The notes: generated by a model from the sequence alone, not told the origin. DNA of 64,000 nt from an uncultured Flavobacteriaceae bacterium (GCA_947500585.1 CANMSN010000005.1:159443-223442); one strand, 5' to 3'; numbered from the stretch's first letter, positions 1-9,843 are shown. Numbers and translations: made by a program.

Positions 1-2432
1 CAATAACAGAAGAAATGGCTCCAAATGTGTTTGTAAATATATCGTTATTACAACCGCATGCTATTTCAGCAAACGATTTACCTATTCGTTTATACGGCGT
101 CATTCCTATTATGGTTGAAGACCCAAACACGAAGCTTGAACCGCAATTACAAATGCCAGATAAGTTGAGACCTGAACAAACCTTTGAAGTAAAAGTCTCT
201 GAAAAAAGCAAAAAAGCAATGACGTATACCATTGCTGTAGTTGAAGAAGGCTTACTTGATTTAACACGTTTTAAAACGCCAAATGCTTGGAATGAATTTT
301 ACAAACGGGAAGCTTTGGGCGTAAAAACTTGGGATATTTTTGATGACGTTATCGGTGCTTATTCAGGAAGTATAGACCAAGTATTTGCTATTGGCGGCGA
401 TGGAAGTGCAGCAGGTGGGAAAAATAAAAAAGCGAATCGTTTTAAACCTGTAGTTACTTATTTAGGCCCTTTTAAATTAGAGGCTGGTAAAACAAAAACA
501 CATCAAATTAAATTACCAAACTATATAGGTTCGGTGCGAACTATGGTGGTTGCTGGAAATAATAATGACGAAGCATACGGAAGTACCGAAAAAGCTGTAG
601 AAGTTAAAAAACCGTTGATGGTTTTAGCAACGCTTCCGCGGAAATTGAGCCCTGGTGAAAAAGTTACCTTACCTGTTACCATTTTTGCCATGGAACCTAA
701 AGTGAAAAACGTAAATATTAGCTTAAAATTAAGCAATGGCATTTCAGTAGTTGGGGCAAAATCAAAAACCTTGAGTTTTGCCAAACCTGATGAGCAAATG
801 ACGTATTTTGAATTGGATGTTAGTAAAGCTAAAGGTATAAATACCGTTGAAGTTATTGCAACTGGTAATGGTGAGAAATCGACTTATAAAGTGGAATTGG
901 ATGTAGTAAACCCTAACCCAATCACTTCAAAAGTTATTGATGAAACTTTAAAAGCTAATGCGAATAAAACTTTAGATTTTTCAACGTTTGGAGTAACGGG
1001 AACAAATAGCGCAACAGTTGAATTTTCAACCTTACCGCCAATGGATTTTTCTCGTCGTTTACAATACTTAATTCAATACCCACATGGTTGTGTGGAACAA
1101 ACGACTTCAAGTGTATTTCCACAACTATTTTTAGCTGATATTTTCGATTTAACCTTTGATAAAAAGCAACAAATTCAAACAAACATTGAAAATGGCATTA
1201 AGCGTTTAGGACATTTTCAAAGACCCAACGGCGGGTTAAGTTATTGGGTTGGTGAAAATTCAGCAAATGATTGGGGCACCAGTTATGCAGGTCATTTTAT
1301 GATTGAGGCAGAAAAGAAAGGTTTTGTATTGCCACTTACCTTTAAAAGTAATTGGATAACATATCAAAAAGAAACCGCTAGAAATTGGCGACCAAGTTAT
1401 AGAACCTATAATTCTGATTTGGCACAAGCCTATCGTTTATACACTTTGGCTTTGGCTGGAAGTCCAGATTTATCAAGTATGAACCGTTTACGTGAGTTTA
1501 GTGAAATTTCAAATGAAGCCAAATGGCGATTGGCAGCTGCTTATGCATTGGCAGGTCAAAAAGAGGCAAGTACCGAAATTTCGCAATCGACAAACATAAA
1601 TTTTAAACCACCACGATATAATTATTACACCTATGGTTCGGTAGATAGAAATCGTGCTATGGCTTTAGAAACTATGGTTTTAACTAAAAATTCTAAAATG
1701 CGTGAGTTGGCTGAATATATTGCTAAAGACTTATCAAGCAACCGCTGGATGAGTACCCAAACTACGGCCTATAGTTTATTGTCTATGGCAAAAATGGTAA
1801 ATGCAAATGGAGGTAAAGCTTTAAAAGTAAATTATACTATTAATGGAAACTCAGAACGTATAGATACTAAAAGTGCCATTGCTCAACGCGAATTAAAAAT
1901 TATTGATGGAAACAATAATTTATCAATTACAAACCAAAAAGATAATGTAGTTTATATGCGTGTTTTAGATTCGGGAAAATTACCACTAGGACAAGAATTA
2001 GTTGAACAACGCGGTTTAAGTGTTGCAATAGTATACAAAGACTTGAAAGGAAATAAAATTAATGTTTCAAAACTTCAACAGGGTCAGGATTTTATAGCAA
2101 CAGTTAGTGTTAGTAATTTAAAAAATGAACGTGTAAATGATATCGCTTTAACCCAAATTTTTCCATCAGGTTGGGACATTGTAAATACCCGTTTTACTGC
2201 TTTTGGAAACAGTACAACCAGTCAAGCTAGATTTACAGATATAAGAGATGATCGCGTAAATTTCTATTTCGATTTACCCGAAAAAGGAAAACACAGTACA
2301 AAAACGTTTAATGTGATGTTGAATGCTTCGTATTTAGGAACCTACTATTTATTTGGTGTTCAAGCAGAAGCCATGTATGATAATGATTATTTGGTGCGGA
2401 CTAAAGGGCAATGGATAACAGTTGAAAAGTAA
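1..2432 (+). CDS. Alpha-2-macroglobulin family protein, C-terminal part (5' truncated by window)
   Basis: This is a periplasmic bacterial alpha-2-macroglobulin, a bait-and-trap protease inhibitor thought to protect the envelope from foreign proteases. The reading frame is open to the window edge, so the in-frame ATG at 15 is internal and the start lies upstream. About 808 C-terminal residues are visible. The thioester motif GCVEQ is intact: its Cys codon is at 1089-1091 and its Gln codon at 1098-1100, so this copy should form the reactive thioester. It is followed by the alpha-helical thioester domain (about 1020-2000) and a beta-rich receptor-binding-like end. In many bacteria this gene sits directly beside pbpC. 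Here pbpC is the second gene downstream, with an esterase gene in between. Confidence 0.93.
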   Translation, partial: ITEEMAPNVFVNISLLQPHAISANDLPIRLYGVIPIMVEDPNTKLEPQLQMPDKLRPEQTFEVKVSEKSKKAMTYTIAVVEEGLLDLTRFKTPNAWNEFYKREALGVKTWDIFDDVIGAYSGSIDQVFAIGGDGSAAGGKNKKANRFKPVVTYLGPFKLEAGKTKTHQIKLPNYIGSVRTMVVAGNNNDEAYGSTEKAVEVKKPLMVLATLPRKLSPGEKVTLPVTIFAMEPKVKNVNISLKLSNGISVVGAKSKTLSFAKPDEQMTYFELDVSKAKGINTVEVIATGNGEKSTYKVELDVVNPNPITSKVIDETLKANANKTLDFSTFGVTGTNSATVEFSTLPPMDFSRRLQYLIQYPHGCVEQTTSSVFPQLFLADIFDLTFDKKQQIQTNIENGIKRLGHFQRPNGGLSYWVGENSANDWGTSYAGHFMIEAEKKGFVLPLTFKSNWITYQKETARNWRPSYRTYNSDLAQAYRLYTLALAGSPDLSSMNRLREFSEISNEAKWRLAAAYALAGQKEASTEISQSTNINFKPPRYNYYTYGSVDRNRAMALETMVLTKNSKMRELAEYIAKDLSSNRWMSTQTTAYSLLSMAKMVNANGGKALKVNYTINGNSERIDTKSAIAQRELKIIDGNNNLSITNQKDNVVYMRVLDSGKLPLGQELVEQRGLSVAIVYKDLKGNKINVSKLQQGQDFIATVSVSNLKNERVNDIALTQIFPSGWDIVNTRFTAFGNSTTSQARFTDIRDDRVNFYFDLPEKGKHSTKTFNVMLNASYLGTYYLFGVQAEAMYDNDYLVRTKGQWITVEK

Positions 2433-2577
2433 TTATTTACTTATTTTACTTGGTTTTACTAGAGAAATAATAAAAATCGCTTAACAGGCATAAAATGTAT
2501 TGAAACGAAACTTTATCTTTACCTTGTATGCCCAACTGTGAGTGAAATAATAATACTTAAATTGATAAAATAAGATT

Positions 2578-4032
2578 ATGAAAAAAACAGCTTTAATTAT
2601 TCTAATTGCAACATTAAATTTATTACTCCCTCAAACAATTGAAGCAAAGGTTGAGCTTCCTGCTATAGTCTCTTCTAATATGGTATTACAGCGCAATACT
2701 ACTATAGTACTTTGGGGTTGGTCTGATGCCAAAGAGGATATAGAAATTGAAGCCTCTTGGTTAAAAAAAACAATAAATATTACATCTGATAATGAGGGCA
2801 ATTGGCGTTTAGAGGTAAAAACAACCAATAGTAAAGCCCTTCAAACTATTAAAATAAAAAGTAAAGCATCAAATATTATATTAGAAAATATCCTTTTTGG
2901 AGAAGTTTGGTTGTGTTCTGGACAATCAAATATGTTTCAACCCATTAGCGGGTATAGTGGCCAACCTACATTTATCCCTAGTATGACTATAGCAAAATCT
3001 AGTAACCCAAATTTACGATTGTTTTCAGTTGATAAAATTGGCTCTAAAACACCACTAAAAAATATTGAAAAGTATACGCCTTGGCAACAAGCATCTCCAG
3101 AAAGTATTATAGATTTTAGTGCAATTGCTTATTTCTTTGGTCAACAACTTCAAGAAACGCTAGATTGCCCTGTTGGAATGATTCATACGTCTTGGGGTGG
3201 TAGCACAGTTCAAGCTTGGATGAGTAACGAAACCATAAGTTCTTACGAGACTATTAATCTTGAAAAAGTTGACATTTCAAAACAAACAAATCATATACCA
3301 ACAGCTTTATTTAATTCTATGATTAATCCATTAGTACCATATACTATCAAAGGGATGTTGTGGTATCAAGGAGAATCAAATCGTAATGAACCTGAAAACT
3401 ATAAAAAACTTTTTCCTGCAATGGTAAAGGATTGGCGATCACGTTGGGGCATAGGAGATTTCCCCTTTTATTACGTACAAATTGCACCTTTTATTTATGG
3501 TGGTAATAAAGAGTATGGATATCCAGACAATTCTGCATTTATTCGCGAAGCGCAGTTAGAATGTTTAGATTTAATTCCAAATTCAGGAATTGCCATTACT
3601 ATGGATATTGGCGAAGAGGATTTCATACATCCACCTAAGAAAAAAGAAGTAGCCGATAGATTATTATACAATGCATTAAACCAAACCTATAACTTCAAAA
3701 CAGTAGATTATGCTGCACCAATTTATGAGTCATTTCTTTTAAAGGATAAAGGAATGCTTATAAAATTTAAAAATGCTGAGACGGGTTTATATACTTATAA
3801 TACATTAGAAGGTTTTGAGATAGCAGGAACAGATAAAGTGTTTTACCCAGCTGAAGCTAAAATTTTGAACCGAAAAGATGTATTTGTAAAAAGTGAATCA
3901 GTACCAAATCCTGTGGCAGTAAGATATGCCTGGAGCAACTGGGTATTAGGAACTCTTTTTGACACTAACCTTCTTCCTGCATCATCATTTAGAACAGATA
4001 CATGGGAAGATGCTACACAAGTTGAAAAATAA
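2578..4032 (+). CDS. Sialate O-acetylesterase-like SGNH hydrolase, secreted
   Basis: Predicted exported carbohydrate esterase of 484 residues that would remove acetyl groups from sialic acids or other acetylated glycans. Residues 1-23 form a signal peptide without a lipobox cysteine. The SGNH motif SGQSNM lies at 114-119 with the likely nucleophile at S117. WYQGESN begins at W262, and the catalytic Asp/His pair is likely in the segment D343 to H351 (GEEDFIHP). Length and motif order fit the sialate O-acetylesterase family. It is codirectional with the alpha-2-macroglobulin gene (145 bp gap) and pbpC (111 bp gap). No sialic acid catabolic genes are nearby, so the real substrate could be a polysaccharide or acetylated peptidoglycan. 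Confidence 0.85.
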   Translation: MKKTALIILIATLNLLLPQTIEAKVELPAIVSSNMVLQRNTTIVLWGWSDAKEDIEIEASWLKKTINITSDNEGNWRLEVKTTNSKALQTIKIKSKASNIILENILFGEVWLCSGQSNMFQPISGYSGQPTFIPSMTIAKSSNPNLRLFSVDKIGSKTPLKNIEKYTPWQQASPESIIDFSAIAYFFGQQLQETLDCPVGMIHTSWGGSTVQAWMSNETISSYETINLEKVDISKQTNHIPTALFNSMINPLVPYTIKGMLWYQGESNRNEPENYKKLFPAMVKDWRSRWGIGDFPFYYVQIAPFIYGGNKEYGYPDNSAFIREAQLECLDLIPNSGIAITMDIGEEDFIHPPKKKEVADRLLYNALNQTYNFKTVDYAAPIYESFLLKDKGMLIKFKNAETGLYTYNTLEGFEIAGTDKVFYPAEAKILNRKDVFVKSESVPNPVAVRYAWSNWVLGTLFDTNLLPASSFRTDTWEDATQVEK

Positions 4033-4143
4033 GATTAGATATGCAATTTGTGTATGTTTTGTAAGTACTCTTAAAGTCTTTTTTTATATAAAGGCATCTT
4101 AAAAAACATCTAAATTTATGGCTAAAAGAGTAAATAATAGTGC

Positions 4144-6495
4144 GTGTTTAAATTAAAAAAATACATAAAGAAGCATAAAATAAAAACTGCTGTTTTTGTA
4201 GTAATTTTAGCTTTTTATGTTTTTTGTTTACCAAAACAACTATTTAAAGACCCTACCGCTACTGTAATTACTAGTAAAAACAATATATTACTAGGAGCTC
4301 AAATTGCAAAAGACGGACAATGGCGCTTCCCTTATAATGATAGTATTCCTGAAAAATTTAAAACCTGTATTGTTCAATTTGAAGACGAGTATTTTTATAA
4401 GCACCCTGGGTTTAATCCGATTTCGATTTTCAAGGCTTTACGAGATAATTTAAAATCTGATGGCATTAAACGAGGCGGAAGTACCATTACTCAGCAAGTT
4501 ATTCGCTTATCTAGAAAAGGACAAAAACGAACATATTTTGAAAAACTAAAAGAAATAATTTTAGCAACAAGGTTGGAGTTTCGAGACTCGAAAAATAAGA
4601 TTCTGGCCTATTATAGTAGTAATGCACCTTTTGGGGGGAATGTAGTTGGGCTTGATGCCGCTTCATGGCGATATTTTAATAGAAATGCAAACGAATTATC
4701 TTGGGCAGAAAGTGCTACTCTAGCGGTTTTACCTAACGCACCAAGTTTAATTTATCCGGGTAAAAATCAAGAAAAACTTTTAAGGAAACGGAATAGATTA
4801 CTTAAAAAACTCTTGGAAAATACAGTGATAGATTCTCTAACGTATAGTTTATCAATTGCTGAAAGCTTACCACAAAAGCCTTATACTTTACCTCAAATGG
4901 CGCCACATTTATTACAAAAAGTAGGGCAAATCCATAATGGAAAACGAATACAAACTACTATAAATTTTAAACTCCAAAACCGTATTAATCATATTGTAAA
5001 AACACATTATAATCAATTAAGTCAGAATGAAATTTATAATGCAGCGGTTTTAGTTTTAGATGTAAAAACAAGACAAGTTTTAGCTTATGTTGGCAATACA
5101 CCAACCGATAAAGCCCATCAAAAAGATGTGGATATTATAGATAAACCAAGAAGTACAGGTAGTATTTTAAAACCTTTTCTATACGCTGCCATGTTAGATT
5201 CTGGAGATTTATTACCTAATACTTTAGTAGCAGATGTACCCACACAATTTGGGAGTTATAACCCAGAAAATTATAATAAAACTTATGACGGTGCGGTGCC
5301 TGCAAGTTATGCTTTGTCACGTTCTTTAAATGTTCCGGCTGTAATAATGTTACAGGAATTCGGATTGGATAGATTTCATCATTATTTAAAAGGTTTAAAG
5401 TTGAAAGATTTAAAATACAATGCAAATCATTATGGTTTATCGCTTATTTTGGGTGGCGCCGAAAGTAATTTATGGGATTTATGTAAAAGCTATGCAGGAC
5501 TTTCTTCAACCTTAAATCATTTTTCTGAAAATTCAAGCGAGTACTTTTCAAATGAATTTTGCGAACCCACGTTTTTGGCTTCAAAAAAAATAGATTTTGG
5601 AACAATAGCAAAAGATAAAACCCTATTTGATGCTGGATCAATATACCTAACTTATGAAAGTTTAAAGGAAGTAAACAGACCCGAAAGTGACGAAAGTTGG
5701 GAGTTTTTCGATAGCTCTAAAGAAATTGCTTGGAAAACAGGCACTAGTTTTGGTTTCCGAGATGCATGGGCTATTGGCACCACCAAAGATTATGTAGTTG
5801 GCGTTTGGGTTGGAAATGCCGATGGTGAAGGACGTCCAGGTTTAGTTGGCGTTCAAACGGCTGCGCCTATTTTATTTGATGTGTTTGATTTATTACCCAA
5901 TAGCGATTGGTTTTCAAAACCTTTTGACGACATGCAACGCGTGACTATTTGTAAACAAAGCGGATATAGAGCTTCCCCAAATTGTAATGAAACCGAAGAA
6001 AAATTTATTCAAGTTGCAGGGTTAAAAACCAAACCTTGTCCGTATCATATTCTAATTCATTTAGATAAAAATGAAAGCTTTCAAGTCAATTCATCTTGTG
6101 AAGATTTAAGTAATATCAAACATAAATCTTGGTTTGTATTACCGCCATTAATGGCTTATTATTACAAAACTAAAAATCCGTTTTACAAACCTTTACCAAG
6201 ATTTAAAGCAGGATGTTTGGGTGAAAATGAAATCTCTATTGATTTTATTTATCCAAAAGAAAATAACAGTATTTTTTTACCTAAGGATTTTGATGGGCAA
6301 ACTAACGACCTTATTTTAAAAATTGCACATTCTAAACCAGAAAGTACGGTTTTTTGGTATGTTGATGATACCTTCGTTGGCTCTACAAAAAGTATTCATG
6401 AATTGGCTGTGATTCCTAAATATGGAAAACATAGTATTACAGTCGTTGATGAATTTGGAAATGAAGCTAAACGAGATTTTGAAATTTCAAATTAA
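4144..6495 (+). CDS. pbpC: Penicillin-binding protein 1C
   Basis: Bifunctional class A peptidoglycan synthase of 783 residues. It has a short cytoplasmic N-terminus and one membrane anchor (about 15-30). The GT51 glycosyltransferase domain follows, with EDEYFYKHPG from residue 80 and GGSTITQQ further on. The transpeptidase domain has SILK (S340, K343), an SLN triad and KTG (K531). The C-terminus carries the PBP1C-specific BiPBP_C-type domain (from about 600, CKQSGYRASPNC region). The start is GTG, since no in-frame ATG lies close to the basic N-terminus. In many bacteria PBP1C is paired with alpha-2-macroglobulin and is thought to repair peptidoglycan at breached sites. The arrangement here keeps them close but not adjacent. 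It converges with the next gene 2 bp beyond its stop. Confidence 0.95.
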   Translation: MFKLKKYIKKHKIKTAVFVVILAFYVFCLPKQLFKDPTATVITSKNNILLGAQIAKDGQWRFPYNDSIPEKFKTCIVQFEDEYFYKHPGFNPISIFKALRDNLKSDGIKRGGSTITQQVIRLSRKGQKRTYFEKLKEIILATRLEFRDSKNKILAYYSSNAPFGGNVVGLDAASWRYFNRNANELSWAESATLAVLPNAPSLIYPGKNQEKLLRKRNRLLKKLLENTVIDSLTYSLSIAESLPQKPYTLPQMAPHLLQKVGQIHNGKRIQTTINFKLQNRINHIVKTHYNQLSQNEIYNAAVLVLDVKTRQVLAYVGNTPTDKAHQKDVDIIDKPRSTGSILKPFLYAAMLDSGDLLPNTLVADVPTQFGSYNPENYNKTYDGAVPASYALSRSLNVPAVIMLQEFGLDRFHHYLKGLKLKDLKYNANHYGLSLILGGAESNLWDLCKSYAGLSSTLNHFSENSSEYFSNEFCEPTFLASKKIDFGTIAKDKTLFDAGSIYLTYESLKEVNRPESDESWEFFDSSKEIAWKTGTSFGFRDAWAIGTTKDYVVGVWVGNADGEGRPGLVGVQTAAPILFDVFDLLPNSDWFSKPFDDMQRVTICKQSGYRASPNCNETEEKFIQVAGLKTKPCPYHILIHLDKNESFQVNSSCEDLSNIKHKSWFVLPPLMAYYYKTKNPFYKPLPRFKAGCLGENEISIDFIYPKENNSIFLPKDFDGQTNDLILKIAHSKPESTVFWYVDDTFVGSTKSIHELAVIPKYGKHSITVVDEFGNEAKRDFEISN

Positions 6496-6497
6496 CA

Positions 6498-7046
6498 TCA
6501 CCTTAACGGAAACCCTTTGCCAGCCCACCAAGGATGGATTTCAATTTCTAATCGTCCAGCTTTAACCATAGGATCTGAATTTGCTAAACTATCTGCCATT
6601 TTAAGAGTAGGAACATTGTAAATTGTAATGCCTCTAATATCACCATCATCTCCAAAAGGTCCTGAAATATCTGCATAACCAAGCTCATACATCTTTGTTA
6701 AATGTGCTAAGTGTTCTTTTTGAAGTTCGGCGGCTTCTTCTTCATTTTGACCTCGAATAGGGCCAGTTTTTAAAAACGCCATGAAGTATTGTTGCATTAA
6801 AATAGTGTCTTGGGTTTCTTCATCAACATAATCAAATACCTGAAAACCTTTGGTTGTAAGTTCGTCTTTAATTTGCTTTGTAGTTTTTTTAATAGGTACT
6901 TCAATAACGTCTACTTTAATAGAATCAATAATGTCTTCAACAAGTTCGGTCATGTTTTGATCAACATCCAAATCAGATGTTTTAGTCTCTTCTTTGCAGG
7001 CGCATAAAGCCAAAAGTACTGAACAAAATAATAGTAATTTTTTCAT
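6498..7046 (-). CDS. Lipoprotein with YCII-related domain
   Basis: 182 residues. The N-terminus is a lipoprotein signal with lipobox LCAC (C17), followed by an acidic linker to about residue 65. From about 80 to 182 the sequence resembles the YCII fold, a small ferredoxin-like domain: a FMAFLKTGP strand, a helix with AHLTKMYELG, ISGPFGDDG, and a DPMVKAGRLEIEIHPW ending. YCII proteins are normally cytoplasmic and of poorly known function, so a membrane-tethered version is less usual. It lies 10 bp downstream of the CYTH gene on the same strand, which suggests cotranscription. The exact role is unknown. Confidence 0.75.
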   Translation of the reverse strand: MKKLLLFCSVLLALCACKEETKTSDLDVDQNMTELVEDIIDSIKVDVIEVPIKKTTKQIKDELTTKGFQVFDYVDEETQDTILMQQYFMAFLKTGPIRGQNEEEAAELQKEHLAHLTKMYELGYADISGPFGDDGDIRGITIYNVPTLKMADSLANSDPMVKAGRLEIEIHPWWAGKGFPLR

Positions 7047-7056
7047 AATTCTTGTT

Positions 7057-7536
7057 TTATAAATTAATACCCCAACTCTTATAAGGTGCTTTACTTAATT
7101 GTGAGTTATAATATTTTATAGTTCCTGTAACTTCTTTTCCTAACCAATTTGGTTTTTCAAATACTTCGTTTTCAAATTTCAATTCAACTTCTGCAATCAC
7201 AAGACCTTCGTTGTCTTTAAAAAATTCATCTACCTCAAAAATATGGTTTCCAACTTCAATTTCATAACGCATTTTATCAATAATTGTAGGTTCACAAAGT
7301 TTTAGAAGCGATTGGGTTTCATCTTTAGGAATTTCTTTTTCCCATTCAAAACGCGATAAACCATCTTTTGATGATTGTCCTTTTACAGTAATAAACCCTT
7401 TGTCTCCTTTTAATCTAACACGTACAGTTCGTGCTTTATCCGTATTTAAAAACCCTTGACTAATTCTAGTTTTTTTGAAAGCCTCACTTTTATAAGCATC
7501 AGAATTTACTAAAAATTTACGTTCTATCTCTATCAC
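7057..7536 (-). CDS. CYTH domain protein (triphosphate tunnel metalloenzyme)
   Basis: Single-domain CYTH protein of 159 residues. It opens with the defining ExExK motif (EIERK, residues 3-7) and has the alternating charged strands of the triphosphate tunnel fold (VRVRLKGDKGFITVKG, RFEWEKEI, YEIEVGNHIFEVDEF, AEVELKFENE). Proteins of this size in bacteria usually hydrolyse inorganic triphosphate or thiamine triphosphate with a divalent metal. Adenylate cyclase activity is possible but less likely. It is first in a two-gene minus-strand unit with the YCII lipoprotein and is divergent from dinB. Confidence 0.88.
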   Translation of the reverse strand: MIEIERKFLVNSDAYKSEAFKKTRISQGFLNTDKARTVRVRLKGDKGFITVKGQSSKDGLSRFEWEKEIPKDETQSLLKLCEPTIIDKMRYEIEVGNHIFEVDEFFKDNEGLVIAEVELKFENEVFEKPNWLGKEVTGTIKYYNSQLSKAPYKSWGINL

Positions 7537-7622
7537 TATGTTATATTAAAAGGCATTTAATGAAAAAGAATTCCTTGATGATAGTTCGCTTCAAGAAATT
7601 TTTTATTGCCTAAATTTACAGT

Positions 7623-8723
7623 ATGTCTAGCGATTTACCAATTAGAAAAATTATTCATGTAGATATGGATGCGTTTTATGCTTCTGTAGAGCAAATGGAT
7701 AATCCTGATTTAAAGGGGAAACCTATTGCTGTTGGCGGTGGTGGAAAACGTGGCGTTATTAGTGCTGCAAGTTATGAGGCTAGAAAATTTGGCGTAAAAA
7801 GTGCCATGGCAGGAAATCTTGCTGCTAAATTGTGTCCCAATCTTATTTTTGTTCGACCTAATTTTGAACGTTACAGTGAAATTTCTAAAAAAATTAGAAA
7901 AATATTTTATGATTATACCGATTTGGTTGAACCGCTTTCTCTTGATGAAGCCTATTTAGATGTTACTGAAAATAAAAAAGGAAACCCAAGTGCGTCATTA
8001 ATTGCCGAAGAAATTCGCGAACGTATTTTAAAAGAAGTAGGACTCACAGCTTCTGCAGGAATTTCTATTAATAAATTTATTGCTAAAGTAGCAAGTGACT
8101 ATAATAAACCTAACGGACAAAAAACGGTTAACCCCGAGGAAGTCATCACGTTTTTAGAAGATTTAGATATTCGTAAATTCTATGGTGTTGGAAAAGTTAC
8201 TGCCGAAAAAATGTATCAGAAAGGCATATTTACAGGGCTAGATTTAAAGCAAAAATCGTTAGAATATTTAGATGAAAACTTCGGGAAATCTGGTCGCTAT
8301 TATTATTACGTGGTTCGAGGTATTCATAACAGTGAAGTAAAACCAAACCGCATACGAAAAAGTTTAGCTGCTGAACGTACATTTAGTGAAAATTTATCTT
8401 CTGAAATATTTATGCTTAAAAAGTTAGAGCATATTGCTGAAGAAGTTTCCAGACGTTTAAGCAAAAGTAAAGTGGCTGGTAAAACGGTGACTTTGAAAAT
8501 AAAGTATAGTGATTTTACCTTACAAACTCGAAGCAAAACATTACCTTATTATTTAAGTGATAAAAGTGTTATTTTAGAAACCGCTAAAGATTTATTGTAT
8601 CAAGAAAAGTTGAGTAATTCGGTACGTTTATTAGGTATTTCTATATCTAATTTAAATACTGAAACTAAGAAAAAGCCTGAACTGAAGAAAAGTGTTAGTG
8701 TGCAGTTGAAATTTGAGTTTTAA
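7623..8723 (+). CDS. dinB: DNA polymerase IV
   Basis: Y-family translesion polymerase of 366 residues. The palm metal ligands are visible: D14 in HVDMDAFYASVEQ and the pair D108/E109 in SLDEAYLDV. The helix-hairpin-helix thumb (KFYGVGKVTAEKMYQKGI) and the little-finger domain follow. The last residues QLKFEF resemble a beta-clamp binding peptide. Length is normal. No LexA box was recognised upstream. It is a singleton, divergent from the CYTH gene, and converges on pyk across an inserted unknown gene. Confidence 0.95.
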   Translation: MSSDLPIRKIIHVDMDAFYASVEQMDNPDLKGKPIAVGGGGKRGVISAASYEARKFGVKSAMAGNLAAKLCPNLIFVRPNFERYSEISKKIRKIFYDYTDLVEPLSLDEAYLDVTENKKGNPSASLIAEEIRERILKEVGLTASAGISINKFIAKVASDYNKPNGQKTVNPEEVITFLEDLDIRKFYGVGKVTAEKMYQKGIFTGLDLKQKSLEYLDENFGKSGRYYYYVVRGIHNSEVKPNRIRKSLAAERTFSENLSSEIFMLKKLEHIAEEVSRRLSKSKVAGKTVTLKIKYSDFTLQTRSKTLPYYLSDKSVILETAKDLLYQEKLSNSVRLLGISISNLNTETKKKPELKKSVSVQLKFEF

Positions 8724-8765
8724 AGATAATAGAATTGCTTGATTTTGTAAAAAAATTCAACTAAA

Positions 8766-8825
8766 TTCGTTTAACGTTGTATATAAATCATTAAAACTGA
8801 TTCATATACTTAAAAATAGTTAGCC
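8766..8825. repeat. Left end of putative cassette with internal hairpin
   Basis: It contains outer repeat 8766-8778, a hairpin with stem GTATAT (8779-8784) against ATATAC (8804-8809), extended by ATCA/TGAT after a 2-base mismatch, and inner repeat GTTAGCC (8819-8825). The gene start is 10 bp further on. The GTTTAAC at 8769-8775 fits the integron R'' consensus RYYYAAC, but GTTAGCC does not fully fit GTTRRRY. Confidence 0.5.
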
Positions 8826-8835
8826 ATTATTAGAA

Positions 8836-9843
8836 ATGAACAAAGAACTTGAACAAATAGTTAATAATCTTGATTTAACCAAGTTCAAAATTGAATTAGA
8901 TAATAAAGGTTTAGATTCTGCTTTTCATCTTAATTTTATTCGTGTCGAGAATTTTGATAATCTCTTCATAAAATATCATAAGTCATTTATTGAAACTAAA
9001 AACTTAAAGAAGCAAAAGCTAATTCTTTCAGAGGAAAAAGAAGTATATAAAGAGCTGATTAAATATTTAAAAAAAATAATTTCTGGAATAAAATCTTCAA
9101 AAACTAAAATTATTTTAACCTACAACAAAGAATATGAAAAGCTAATAGACAACACCTTAAATGATTTCTTTAAAATTAACAAAACACTCTCTTTTAAAGA
9201 AAAAATAAAGGAACTCGTATTGAAAAAATTACAACTTCAGCTAAAAGAATCAGAAGAAAATATTTTTAAAATTAGTAACTACGAATTTGCTACATTTAAA
9301 AATGAAGAATTTTTGGGTAGTAACTTTTATTTAAGATTTCCAAAAGAATTAATAATATATAAAGATGTAAGTATTGGTAAATCAGGATTTGGATTTTCCA
9401 TTTTAACGAAAGATAATTCAAAGAATGAGGATAAGGTTAATTTATTATGTATTATAGCTTTTATACAAGCTGTTCCAAATTTCATTCTTACAGAAAATTC
9501 TGCTTATAATGAAAAATTGACTAATATTTATAATGAGTTCGATATTTTAGATTTACTTACTATATCTAGTGCAAAATTTTTTAATTCACCGAAATCTAAG
9601 TTTAGAAGTTTAAGTACTCCAATTTTTAAATTATATAAAAATACAAGCATTACAATAATTCCAGAATGTCAACATTTAGAATTATTTCATCTTTACCATT
9701 CTTCATTAAAACAATTTGAACCATTACCAAGATGTGTCTTTCTGTTCAGAATAATTGAATACGGTAAAAATTATCATTTTCAAAAAGAATTTAAAAGTGA
9801 TAAGACCAAACTTACACCGTATAAAAATAATTGCTTATTTTAG
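8836..9843 (+). CDS. Hypothetical protein, orphan accessory gene
   Basis: 335 residues, not recognised. The protein is lysine- and asparagine-rich and mostly helical to about residue 160. A beta-containing section follows (YLRFPKELIIYKDVSIGKSGFGFSIL region), and then a helical C-terminal part with the segment LPRCVFLFRIIEYG near 295-308. No signal peptide or membrane segment is evident. The coding region is visibly more AT-rich than dinB or pyk. It stands alone between inverted repeats, with its TAG stop overlapping the inner right repeat. The abrupt C-terminus NNCLF leaves open that it is a shortened member of a longer family. A defence or stress role is possible from context only. Confidence 0.7.
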   Translation: MNKELEQIVNNLDLTKFKIELDNKGLDSAFHLNFIRVENFDNLFIKYHKSFIETKNLKKQKLILSEEKEVYKELIKYLKKIISGIKSSKTKIILTYNKEYEKLIDNTLNDFFKINKTLSFKEKIKELVLKKLQLQLKESEENIFKISNYEFATFKNEEFLGSNFYLRFPKELIIYKDVSIGKSGFGFSILTKDNSKNEDKVNLLCIIAFIQAVPNFILTENSAYNEKLTNIYNEFDILDLLTISSAKFFNSPKSKFRSLSTPIFKLYKNTSITIIPECQHLELFHLYHSSLKQFEPLPRCVFLFRIIEYGKNYHFQKEFKSDKTKLTPYKNNCLF

